Assembly: GCA_041653835.1 (NCBI GenBank)
Contig: JBAZEP010000011.1
Coordinates: forward strand, 1-46,464
Length of the DNA: 46,464 nt
Direction of reading: 5' to 3'
Origin: UBA10183 sp041653835
GTDB taxonomy: Bacteria > Omnitrophota > Gorgyraeia > Gorgyraeales > Gorgyraeaceae
Below the pieces are notes generated by a model that had not been told where the DNA came from, did no database searches, and worked only from the letters and a program-made list of their open reading frames with translations. The translations under genes were made by a program, and so were the position numbers. Positions 33,423-40,713 of this stretch are shown piece after piece. Numbering within the stretch: the stretch's first letter is position 1; every line of letters starts with the position of its first letter.

Positions 33423-34147
33423 TGGATGGGATATATCCCGCGAGGATGAGTGTCATAGAGCACCTGGAGGAATTGCGCAGGCGCATCATAATCAGCCTTA
33501 TTTTTTTAGTTATTGCGACGGTTCTATCATTTGTCTTTGTGGATAAGATATCCGCTGTCCTAAGGCTGCCCGCTCTGGGAATAATAGAGAATTTCATATT
33601 CACTTCTCCCGCCGAGGTTTTCGCGGCGTACCTGAGGTTATCTGTGCTCGCGGGGTTTATAATTTCCATACCCTTTATTTTATTACAGCTGGGGCTGTTC
33701 CTGATGCCCGCCCTGGGCGCCGGCAAAAAAAGAGCGGTGATAAACGGGCTCTTGGCGTCATTCGCGCTTTCAATATCCGGACTGATATTTTCTTATTTTC
33801 TCGCGCTGCCTTTCGCGTTGAAATTCCTGGTAAATTTCGCGAGAGACGCCGCAATGCCAATGATAAGCATAGACAAATATTTTTCATTCGCGGGCGCGTT
33901 ATTATTGGTAGGCGCGGCAATATTCCAGATCCCTGTCATAATGGGGCTTTTGTCGCAGCTCGGGATATTGAACGCGGCATTCTTCAGAAAAAACAGGAAA
34001 TACGCGATGGTGGCGATTTTTATAATAGCGGCTATCATTACACCTACCCAGGATATCGTGAACCTGCTCATATTCAGCGTACCCATGCTCGCGCTTTACG
34101 AGGCAGGCATACTCGCATGCGCGATTATAGAAAAGAGGAAGACATGA
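33422..34147 (+). CDS. tatC: twin-arginine translocase subunit TatC
   Basis: 241 residues with six membrane helices. The TatC N-terminal M-S-x-I-E-H-L-x-E-L-R-x-R signal-recognition patch and the FTSPAEVFAAYLRLS periplasmic motif are intact. TatC binds RR signal peptides. The next two genes encode candidate Tat substrates. No tatA or tatB is in this window. Start overlaps the EF-P stop, and its own stop overlaps the next ATG (ATGA). Confidence 0.93.
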   Translation: MDGIYPARMSVIEHLEELRRRIIISLIFLVIATVLSFVFVDKISAVLRLPALGIIENFIFTSPAEVFAAYLRLSVLAGFIISIPFILLQLGLFLMPALGAGKKRAVINGLLASFALSISGLIFSYFLALPFALKFLVNFARDAAMPMISIDKYFSFAGALLLVGAAIFQIPVIMGLLSQLGILNAAFFRKNRKYAMVAIFIIAAIITPTQDIVNLLIFSVPMLALYEAGILACAIIEKRKT

Positions 34148-35121
34148 AAGAAGAAAACATATTCACAAGGTTACTTAAGAAAAAAGTATCAAGAAAAGGA
34201 TTCATGAAATTGTGCCTGCTTGGCGCGGGGACCCTTGCTTTGAATAATTTATTGCTAAAGTTTGCTTTTGGTAAAAGCGATTCATCCAATGGGAGGGCCG
34301 CCAAGAGAATAAAAGGCCTGCACGATCTGGCCGTGGTAAAAGGCGACGACCCTTACGCTATTACCGTAAAAGCCGTGGAGACAATGGGAGGCATGGAAAG
34401 ATTCGTAAAGAAGGGCGGCACTGTCCTTATAAAACCGAATATAGGCTGGGACCGCGTTCCTGAACAGGCGGGCAATACAAATCCTTATGTTGTGGCCGCG
34501 CTCGTGGATATGTGTTTTAAAGCCGGAGCCAAAAGGGTCAATGTGTTCGACAGTACCTGTGATGATCCCAAACGCTGTTATGAAAATAGCGGTATAGAAA
34601 AGGCAGCCCGCGAAAAAGGCGCAAATGTTTATTTTCCGGACGACTGGAATATTGTAAAGGCGCATTTTGATTATAAAAGCCCCATGGAAGGATGGCCTAT
34701 CTACAGGGATGCCCTTGAATGCGACACATTTATAAATGTGCCTGTCTTAAAGCACCACGGCCTGACAAATCTTACGCTTTCCATGAAAAACCTTATGGGT
34801 ATAGCTAGCGGCAGCAGGGGATCAATGCATTTTAATATAGGTGAGAAGCTGGCGCACCTGACCGATTTTATAAAACCCGATTTTACGGTTATAGACGGTT
34901 ACAGGGCGCTTGTGAGAAATGGGCCTACGGGCGGGAATCTGGAAGATGTCACGGATCTGAGAACAGTCATAGCCGGCACAGACCCTGTATTGTGCGATTC
35001 GTACGCCGCGAGGTTAATGGATAAAGACCCCATGTCTATCAGTTATATCAGCCAGGGAGTGAGACTTAATCTGGGAAGCGCGGACATCACGAAGGCAGAT
35101 ATCCTGACCCTAACTGCTTAG
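34144..35121 (+). CDS. DUF362 domain protein with a Tat-like (RK) signal
   Basis: 325 residues. Signal region S16-R17-K18-G19-F20-M21-K22 is the Tat consensus S-R-R-x-F-L-K with the second Arg replaced by Lys, followed by the hydrophobic LCLLGAGTLALNNLLL. Residues about 60-320 are DUF362 (GGTVLIKPNIGWD, then NVPVLKHHGLTNLTLSMKNLMG), a domain often tied to iron-sulfur proteins. The start is ATG 34144, overlapping the tatC stop, which implies coupling of exporter and cargo. Exact redox role unknown. Confidence 0.83.
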   Translation: MKEENIFTRLLKKKVSRKGFMKLCLLGAGTLALNNLLLKFAFGKSDSSNGRAAKRIKGLHDLAVVKGDDPYAITVKAVETMGGMERFVKKGGTVLIKPNIGWDRVPEQAGNTNPYVVAALVDMCFKAGAKRVNVFDSTCDDPKRCYENSGIEKAAREKGANVYFPDDWNIVKAHFDYKSPMEGWPIYRDALECDTFINVPVLKHHGLTNLTLSMKNLMGIASGSRGSMHFNIGEKLAHLTDFIKPDFTVIDGYRALVRNGPTGGNLEDVTDLRTVIAGTDPVLCDSYAARLMDKDPMSISYISQGVRLNLGSADITKADILTLTA

Positions 35122-35124
35122 CAT

Positions 35125-35159
35125 GACTCCGTGAGTCGCCTACGGCGACTCACGGAGTC
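35125..35159. repeat. 16-bp stem hairpin with TAC loop
   Basis: 35125-35140 and 35144-35159 are perfect reverse complements around TAC. It starts four bases after the DUF362 stop and ends 13 bases before the next ATG, the same intercistronic placement as the GACAGTGTC palindromes but with unrelated sequence. No T-run follows. Confidence 0.8.
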
Positions 35160-35172
35160 GGATAGGTTAGTT

Positions 35173-36576
35173 ATGAAAAAATTAGTTTTAGCCAGAAGGT
35201 TAAGCCAGGCATTTTTCCTGCTTTTATTTATCTGCGTTATCTGGTCCGTGGTTTACGCCCCGCTCTATTTCAAGATAGACCCGCTTATATCCGTATTCGG
35301 CGCAGCTTCCCTGGTTATGCTGGGCCTGACATTTGCGCTCGGCAGATTTTTCTGCGGCTGGATGTGCCCTTTAGGAGCCATCATTGACGCTTGCGGCGTC
35401 CGGGCGAAGAACAGGGATATAGGTTTCAGGGAAATAAAATATTATATCCTGGCATTTGTCGTTATATCCGCTTTCCTGGGGCTTCATATCGCCTGGATCT
35501 TTGACCCCCTTGTTATCACGGCAAGGTTTGTTTCCCTGAATTTTATCCCCTCTTTTACCCTTGTTACGGATAAGCTGTTCATCTTTCTTATAAAGAATCT
35601 CGATTTTTATCCGCCGTTATATGATTTTTACCGGTCGCTGAAATTCTCTTTCCTGGGAACGAAAATATTTTATTTCCCGCATTCTTTCTTTACCCTTGGT
35701 TTTTTTGTCATTGTCTGCGGCCTCGCGGCTATAACCAAAAGATTCTGGTGCCGCGTGATCTGCCCGTTGGGAGCGCTGTATTCGCTTATCGCGAAATTTT
35801 CTTTGCTGCGGCGTAAAGTGGACAAATGTATTAATTGCGCCAGGTGCGTATCCGGCTGCCGTATGGGCGCGATCCGTGAAGATATGAGCTACAGGAAAGG
35901 CGAATGTATATTATGCATGGACTGCCTGTATGATTGCCCGGCTTACGCTACTAAATTTATTTGGTCTGTAAAGACAGCGAAAACACCTGCCAAAGACGCT
36001 ATCTCGCGCAGGGATTTTTTATTTTTGGTAGCGTCCGCGTTTTTATTCGCGGGTTTTAAAAATGGGCGAGCGCCGGCTAAAAATAAATTCATCAGGCCGC
36101 CCGGCGTATATAATGAGCAAGAATTCCTGAATAAATGCGTAAGGTGCGGAAATTGCATGAAGGCATGTCCTACCAACGGGTTACAGCCTGTCATGTTCGA
36201 GGCAGGGTTGGCGGGTATATGGTCGCCTCAGCTTGTCCCGGAAATAGGCTGGTGCGAGTATTATTGCGCTCTCTGCGGCAATGTCTGCCCTACGGCCGCG
36301 ATCCCGCGGCTGAGCAAGGTTCAGAAGACAGAACAGAAACTGGGATTAGCTGTTATCGACAGGGATATCTGTCTTCCATGGTCGCAGGGTAAAGAATGCA
36401 TTGTATGCGAGGAACACTGCCCTGTGCCTGATAAAGCGATCAAGGGTTACGAGGAAAACATCAACGGAAAGAAGATATTAAAGCCCTATATCGACGCTTC
36501 TTTATGCGTGGGCTGTGGTATCTGCCAGAACAAATGCCCTACCAGGCCTGTCCGCGCTGTCAGGGTCTCACCGTAG
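35173..36576 (+). CDS. NapH-like membrane polyferredoxin with an internal Tat signal
   Basis: 467 residues. The N-terminal about 215 residues form a NapH/RnfH-like quinol-oxidase-type membrane domain with FFCGWMCPLGA and WCRVICPLGALYS cysteine motifs, followed by two [4Fe-4S] motifs (CINCARCVSGC, CILCMDCLYDCP). An internal twin-arginine signal S278-R-R-D-F-L plus hydrophobic segment comes next. The C-terminal part carries further [4Fe-4S] motifs (CVRCGNCMKACP, CVGCGICQNKCP and others), so it would be placed outside the membrane by Tat. ATG 35173 is used because the in-frame GTG at 35131 lies in the hairpin. Likely passes electrons with the DUF362 protein. Confidence 0.87.
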   Translation: MKKLVLARRLSQAFFLLLFICVIWSVVYAPLYFKIDPLISVFGAASLVMLGLTFALGRFFCGWMCPLGAIIDACGVRAKNRDIGFREIKYYILAFVVISAFLGLHIAWIFDPLVITARFVSLNFIPSFTLVTDKLFIFLIKNLDFYPPLYDFYRSLKFSFLGTKIFYFPHSFFTLGFFVIVCGLAAITKRFWCRVICPLGALYSLIAKFSLLRRKVDKCINCARCVSGCRMGAIREDMSYRKGECILCMDCLYDCPAYATKFIWSVKTAKTPAKDAISRRDFLFLVASAFLFAGFKNGRAPAKNKFIRPPGVYNEQEFLNKCVRCGNCMKACPTNGLQPVMFEAGLAGIWSPQLVPEIGWCEYYCALCGNVCPTAAIPRLSKVQKTEQKLGLAVIDRDICLPWSQGKECIVCEEHCPVPDKAIKGYEENINGKKILKPYIDASLCVGCGICQNKCPTRPVRAVRVSP

Positions 36577-36603
36577 TCAGGACATTATTTCTTTATATTT
36601 TCA

Positions 36604-37329
36604 TTACCCGATGCCTTTTACAGGCAGGTAATCCTTATGGATATTAGTCATGCTCCTGAACAGGTTTTCCTTTGCCCTCGGCGCGGTCTTTTTCGCCATG
36701 CTTATGATCTTCCGCATCAGCGCCCTGTTGGTGGTCTTCCCGAAAGGGCATTCGTAAGGCACGGGCGGGATATTGTTTACCCGGGCGTATTTTTTAATAT
36801 GCGCTTTCTCGGCGTAACTGAAAGGCCTTATGATATGGAATTTGCCTTTGAACATCTTAAGCTTGGGCGGCATTATGCTTATCTCTCCCTGGTAAAACAT
36901 GTTAAGGAGCAGTGTCTCGAGGATATCGTCAAGGTGATGTCCGAAGGCAATCTTCTTACAGCCGAGTTTTACCGCCAGTTTGAATATCGCTTCGCGCCTT
37001 TTCCAGGAGCACCAGAAACATTCTGTCTTGTTGGACGGTTTTTTGCCTTTTTCGAAATCCACTTTTATGACATGGCATTTTATGCCGAGTTTTTTCAGGA
37101 AGGCTTTTATGATCCCGGAGTTTTTCCTGTCCATCTCGATGTGCACAGCCTCTAAGCTATATTTTATGGGGAGGTAGGTAAGCCGGAATTTCAGGATATC
37201 CGCCAGCGCCATGCTGTCCCGGCCGGATACACCGATAAGCACCTTGTCGTTATCGGTTATCATCTTATAGTCGTAGATGGCTTTGCCGGTTTTTTTATTC
37301 AGGAAGTAATTGACGCTGGGTACTTTCAT
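36604..37329 (-). CDS. TtcA-like PP-loop ATPase (tRNA thiolation family)
   Basis: 241 residues. PP-loop S35-G-R-D-S39 (variant of SGGxDS), the C-x-W/x-x-C pair in CFWCSWKRR, and KIAFGHHLDDILETLLLNM, all typical of the TtcA/TilS-like family. TtcA uses an iron-sulfur cluster to make 2-thiocytidine in tRNA. The late cysteine (PYECPFG) fits the cluster ligands. Lies 23 bases after the HD-GYP gene on the same strand, so co-transcribed. Exact tRNA target not certain. Confidence 0.82.
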   Translation of the reverse strand: MKVPSVNYFLNKKTGKAIYDYKMITDNDKVLIGVSGRDSMALADILKFRLTYLPIKYSLEAVHIEMDRKNSGIIKAFLKKLGIKCHVIKVDFEKGKKPSNKTECFWCSWKRREAIFKLAVKLGCKKIAFGHHLDDILETLLLNMFYQGEISIMPPKLKMFKGKFHIIRPFSYAEKAHIKKYARVNNIPPVPYECPFGKTTNRALMRKIISMAKKTAPRAKENLFRSMTNIHKDYLPVKGIG

Positions 37330-37352
37330 TTTAATCCAGAGGACAGGGAAGG

Positions 37353-38405
37353 CTAATTAGAAGGTTCCGAGTTTAACCAAAAAGGCTTATTATTGTTTTT
37401 AGCTATCATTTTCAGGACTACATCCACGATGTCCTTGTCGTATCTCCGGCCCGCGCCGTCTTTTAATTCACGAAGCGTTACTTCTATGCCCAATGCCTGC
37501 CTGTAAGGCCTGTGAGATATCATGGCTTCCATGACGTCGCATATGGCGAGTATCTTGGCTTCAGGTAAGATCTTATCTTCCGAAAGGCCTCTTGGATAAC
37601 CTTTGCCGTCCAGCCTCTCATGATGCTGGTAAACGGCCTCCGGAAGCTGGGATGGAAATGAATAGGGCTTCAACATATCGTAACTCTGCTGGACGTGCTC
37701 CTGCACCATCTTATATTCCAGTTCGGAAAGTTTCCCGGGCTTATTGAGTATTTCAAGAGGTATCAGTATCTTGCCTATGTCGTGTAGTTCCGCGGATATC
37801 TTCAATTCAAGCACTCTGGATTCTTCCCACTGGAGTTCCTTGGCTATTTTTTCAGCGATGAGAGCGACGCGCCTCGTATGCCCGAACGTATACGGATCTT
37901 TTGTCTCGAGTATTTTATCAAGCACCCTCAGGGAATTTGTTATCATATCCAGGTTGGTGCGCTCGGTATTGTCGTACTCTGTTATGTCCCTGGTTATGCC
38001 CATGGTCCCCACGACCTTATTTTTTTTATTCTTGATAGGTATCTTGGTGGTGGTAACGCAGTTGTATGTGCCGTTAGGCAGGAGTGTCCGCTCGATCTTT
38101 CCTATTATAGGCCTGCCTGTTTTAAGGATATTGGTATCGTCGTCAAACATCCTCTGGGCCTGCTCTTTGGGGAAAAAATCGAAATCCGTCTTTCCCATAA
38201 TATCTTCAGGAGAAAGGTTGAAACCTTTCGCGTAAAACTTATTTACCCTGACGATCCTGTTGTCATCATCCTTAAAATAGACCGCGTCCGGTATGTTGTC
38301 CAGGAGGTTTTGCAGGATACTTCTTTCGAAAGATAAGGTCTTTTTAAGTTCCCTGTAGGCCCTGTGGGTTTTTTTGTTTTTGGGTGCCGATTTAGTATTT
38401 TTCAT
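37353..38405 (-). CDS. PAS - HD-GYP cyclic-di-GMP phosphodiesterase
   Basis: 350 residues. PAS domain about residues 30-150 (DNIPDAVYFKDDDNRIVRVN, GTMGITRDITE). HD-GYP about 160-335 with HTRRVALIAEKIA, the metal site H-D in AELHDIGKI, and HHERLDGKGYPRGL. Members hydrolyse c-di-GMP. The PAS would sense a cytosolic ligand. No membrane helix. The start is ATG 38405. An earlier in-frame ATG at 38426 lies inside the -10 region. The -10 is 9-11 bases before the ATG, so the leader is only a few bases. Confidence 0.9.
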   Translation of the reverse strand: MKNTKSAPKNKKTHRAYRELKKTLSFERSILQNLLDNIPDAVYFKDDDNRIVRVNKFYAKGFNLSPEDIMGKTDFDFFPKEQAQRMFDDDTNILKTGRPIIGKIERTLLPNGTYNCVTTTKIPIKNKKNKVVGTMGITRDITEYDNTERTNLDMITNSLRVLDKILETKDPYTFGHTRRVALIAEKIAKELQWEESRVLELKISAELHDIGKILIPLEILNKPGKLSELEYKMVQEHVQQSYDMLKPYSFPSQLPEAVYQHHERLDGKGYPRGLSEDKILPEAKILAICDVMEAMISHRPYRQALGIEVTLRELKDGAGRRYDKDIVDVVLKMIAKNNNKPFWLNSEPSN

Positions 38406-38416
38406 TGTGAGGATAT

Positions 38417-38445
38417 AATATACCATATAAGTTGCAAAAAATCAA
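38417..38445 (-). promoter_or_regulatory. promoter of the HD-GYP-ttcA operon
   Basis: Minus strand: TTGATT (38445-38440), 17-bp spacer, TATATT (38422-38417), start site 3-5 bases before ATG 38405. Overlaps the divergent dus promoter. Confidence 0.6.
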
Positions 38446-38461
38446 TGGTATAAGGTAAAAT
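38432..38461 (+). promoter_or_regulatory. leaderless promoter of the dus gene
   Basis: TTGCAA (38432-38437), 18-bp spacer, TAAAAT (38456-38461), AAGACT, ATG at 38468. The predicted start site is the A of the ATG and there is no Shine-Dalgarno sequence. Confidence 0.6.
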
Positions 38462-38467
38462 AAGACT

Positions 38468-39436
38468 ATGCTCACTATCGGAAAACTAAAATTGAGGTCA
38501 AATCTCATACTGGCGCCTATGGCAGGGGTAACTGACCTGCCGTTCAGGCTTTTGAACCGGGAATTCGGGTGCGAACTCGCTTTTATAGAGATGATAAACG
38601 TCCGTTCGCTCGGTTATAAAGCGTTCAGGACAAAGAAAATGCTGTTCAGCTCCGCCAAAGACAGGCCTCTCGGCATACAGATTGTTGGTTTCGAGGAAAA
38701 GTTTATTTTAAAAGCGCTGGATATACTTTCTTCCTATGAATATGATGTCCTGGACTTCAACGCCGCCTGCCCTGTCAGGAAGGTCGTAAGGCGGGGGGAG
38801 GGGGCGGGTTTATTAAAGGAACCTGAAAAGTTGCGCAAACTATTGAATATTATTGTAAAAAATTCCGGTAAACCTGTTACGGTAAAGATACGGACAGGCT
38901 GGGACAAGGATTCGATAAACGCCAGGGAAATAGCCCTTGCCTGCCAGGACGCCGGGATAAGCGCGTTATTCATCCATGGCAGGAGCAGGGAGCAGGGCTA
39001 TAGCGGCGAGGTTGACTATAGCTCCATAGGAGAGGTAAAAAAGGCGCTTAATATACCTATAATAGGGAGCGGAGACGTTTTCTCGCCTATATTGGCGAAA
39101 AAAATGCTGGATGAGACAGGTTGTGACGGTTTATTGGCAGCGCGGGGCGCGCTTGGGAATCCTTGGATATTCAAGGAGACAAGCGAATTCCTGGAAAACG
39201 GCAAGAGTATAACAAGGCCGGGCATTGGGGAAATAGCCAGGGTGATGCTCGGGCATCTTGAGTCATACATTGATTTCTACGGCGCGCCGCGAGGAGTCAC
39301 GAGGTTCCGGAAATTTTTCGGTTGGTATACCAAAGGCATATCTGATGTAAGGAGTTTAAGGGAAAGGGCGTTCCGCGCGAAGACAAAGGACGAATTACTG
39401 GAGATCATAAAGTCTTTCAGGAAATTGGCGGATTGA
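38468..39436 (+). CDS. dusB: tRNA-dihydrouridine synthase (Dus family)
   Basis: 322 residues. FMN-binding TIM barrel start LILAPMAGVTDLPFRLL, catalytic C101 in NAACPVRKVVRRGEGAGL, the HGRSREQGYSG segment and the GSGDVF phosphate site are typical of DusB-like enzymes, which reduce uridine in tRNA with NADPH. The TGA stop is part of the -35 box of the next promoter. Confidence 0.9.
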   Translation: MLTIGKLKLRSNLILAPMAGVTDLPFRLLNREFGCELAFIEMINVRSLGYKAFRTKKMLFSSAKDRPLGIQIVGFEEKFILKALDILSSYEYDVLDFNAACPVRKVVRRGEGAGLLKEPEKLRKLLNIIVKNSGKPVTVKIRTGWDKDSINAREIALACQDAGISALFIHGRSREQGYSGEVDYSSIGEVKKALNIPIIGSGDVFSPILAKKMLDETGCDGLLAARGALGNPWIFKETSEFLENGKSITRPGIGEIARVMLGHLESYIDFYGAPRGVTRFRKFFGWYTKGISDVRSLRERAFRAKTKDELLEIIKSFRKLAD

Positions 39437-39461
39437 CCGGCGTTTGATAAAATGATATAAT
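39433..39461 (+). promoter_or_regulatory. promoter of the aldolase gene
   Basis: TTGACC (39433-39438), 17-bp spacer, perfect TATAAT (39456-39461). A 20-base leader follows, with AAAGGGGG before ATG 39488. The -35 contains the dus stop codon. Confidence 0.85.
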
Positions 39462-39487
39462 AACGCCACATAAAAAAAGGGGGATTT

Positions 39488-40459
39488 ATGCATTCATACA
39501 AAGAGTTAGGGCTCGTGAACACGAGAGATATGTTCAAAAAGGCCATGGCGGGCAAATACGCGGTACCCGCGTATAACTTTAACAATATGGAACAGCTCCA
39601 GGCGATAATTACCGCCTGCATGGAAACGAATTCCCCTGTTATACTCCAGGTTTCTTCGGGCGCCAGGAAATACGCGAACCAGATCCTGCTCAGGCATATG
39701 GCAATGGGCGCCATGGACATCATAAAATCAGCCGGTTCAAATATCCCGGTCGCGCTTCACCTGGACCATGGGGACACATATGAGTTGTGCGTGTCCTGTA
39801 TAGAGTCGGGGTTTTCTTCTGTCATGATAGATGGTTCCGCGCATAAATTCGAGGAAAATGCCGAGCTTACCAAAAAAGTAGTGGCGTACGCGCATAAATA
39901 TGACATTACCGTGGAAGGAGAGCTTGGGGTCCTGGCAGGCATAGAGGATGAGGTGAGCCACGAGGCAAGCCATTACACACATCCGGAAGAAGTGGAGAAT
40001 TTCGTAAAAAAGACAGGCGTCGACAGTTTGGCCATTTCCATAGGCACATCCCACGGCGCGTTTAAATTCAAAGTAAAGCCCGGCGAACAGCCTCCGCCTT
40101 TGAGATTCGATATACTTGAAGAAGTTGAAAAAAGGATACCGGGTTTCCCTATAGTTTTACACGGCGCGAGCTCCGTTCCAAAAGAATACGTGGATATTAT
40201 AAATAAATACGGCGGCAAACTCGAAAACACAGCGGGCGTTTCCGAAGAGCAGTTAAGGAAGGCCACTACGTCGGCTGTGTGTAAAATAAATATAGATTCG
40301 GACGGCCGTCTGGCCATGACAGCGAAAATAAGGGAAGTCTTCTCAACTAATCCGAAAGAATTCGACCCCCGTAAATATCTCGGGCCGGCAAGGGACGAAC
40401 TTATAAAGATGTACAAGCACAAGAACGAGCATGTGCTCGGCAGCGCCGGAAAGGCATAA
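39488..40459 (+). CDS. fba: class II fructose-bisphosphate aldolase
   Basis: 323 residues. Zinc ligands are in LHLDHGD, in YTHPEEV and in VLHGASSVP. The EGELGVLAGIEDEV loop and KINIDSDGRLAMT with the substrate-binding residues are present. Catalyses the reversible cleavage of fructose-1,6-bisphosphate in glycolysis and gluconeogenesis. It has its own strong promoter, as expected for a highly expressed enzyme. The stop overlaps the next start (TAATG). Confidence 0.95.
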   Translation: MHSYKELGLVNTRDMFKKAMAGKYAVPAYNFNNMEQLQAIITACMETNSPVILQVSSGARKYANQILLRHMAMGAMDIIKSAGSNIPVALHLDHGDTYELCVSCIESGFSSVMIDGSAHKFEENAELTKKVVAYAHKYDITVEGELGVLAGIEDEVSHEASHYTHPEEVENFVKKTGVDSLAISIGTSHGAFKFKVKPGEQPPPLRFDILEEVEKRIPGFPIVLHGASSVPKEYVDIINKYGGKLENTAGVSEEQLRKATTSAVCKINIDSDGRLAMTAKIREVFSTNPKEFDPRKYLGPARDELIKMYKHKNEHVLGSAGKA

Positions 40460-40710
40460 TGCTGGAAAAAATAGCCCTGATCGCTAGTATACTGCTTCCG
40501 CTGTTTAATATCCCGCTTATAGTCAGGATCATAAAGCGGCGTTCGTCCAAAGACCTCAGTCTTTTCTGGGCAATAGGCATATGGGCGTGCTTCCTGGCAA
40601 TGTTCCCGACAGGCGTGCAGAGCCCGGACATGGTCTACCGGACATTCACTTACGTAAACTTTTTCTTCTTCACGCTCGTGATGGTTTTTACGGTGTTGTT
40701 CCATAAGTGA
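40459..40710 (+). CDS. SemiSWEET-like PQ-loop membrane protein
   Basis: 83 residues with three membrane helices. FNIPLIVRIIKRRSSKDLSLFW fits the PQ-loop/SemiSWEET repeat (here N-I-P for P-Q), including the K-S-x-D-L-S pattern. SemiSWEETs dimerise to carry sugars. The position directly after aldolase, sharing its stop base, is compatible with sugar transport, but the substrate is inference. Confidence 0.75.
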   Translation: MLEKIALIASILLPLFNIPLIVRIIKRRSSKDLSLFWAIGIWACFLAMFPTGVQSPDMVYRTFTYVNFFFFTLVMVFTVLFHK

Positions 40711-40713
40711 GAA

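Noticed and set aside
35131..35172. Upstream GTG start for the polyferredoxin gene
   Set aside because: It begins inside the 16-bp hairpin and adds residues before a clean membrane-protein start at ATG 35173.
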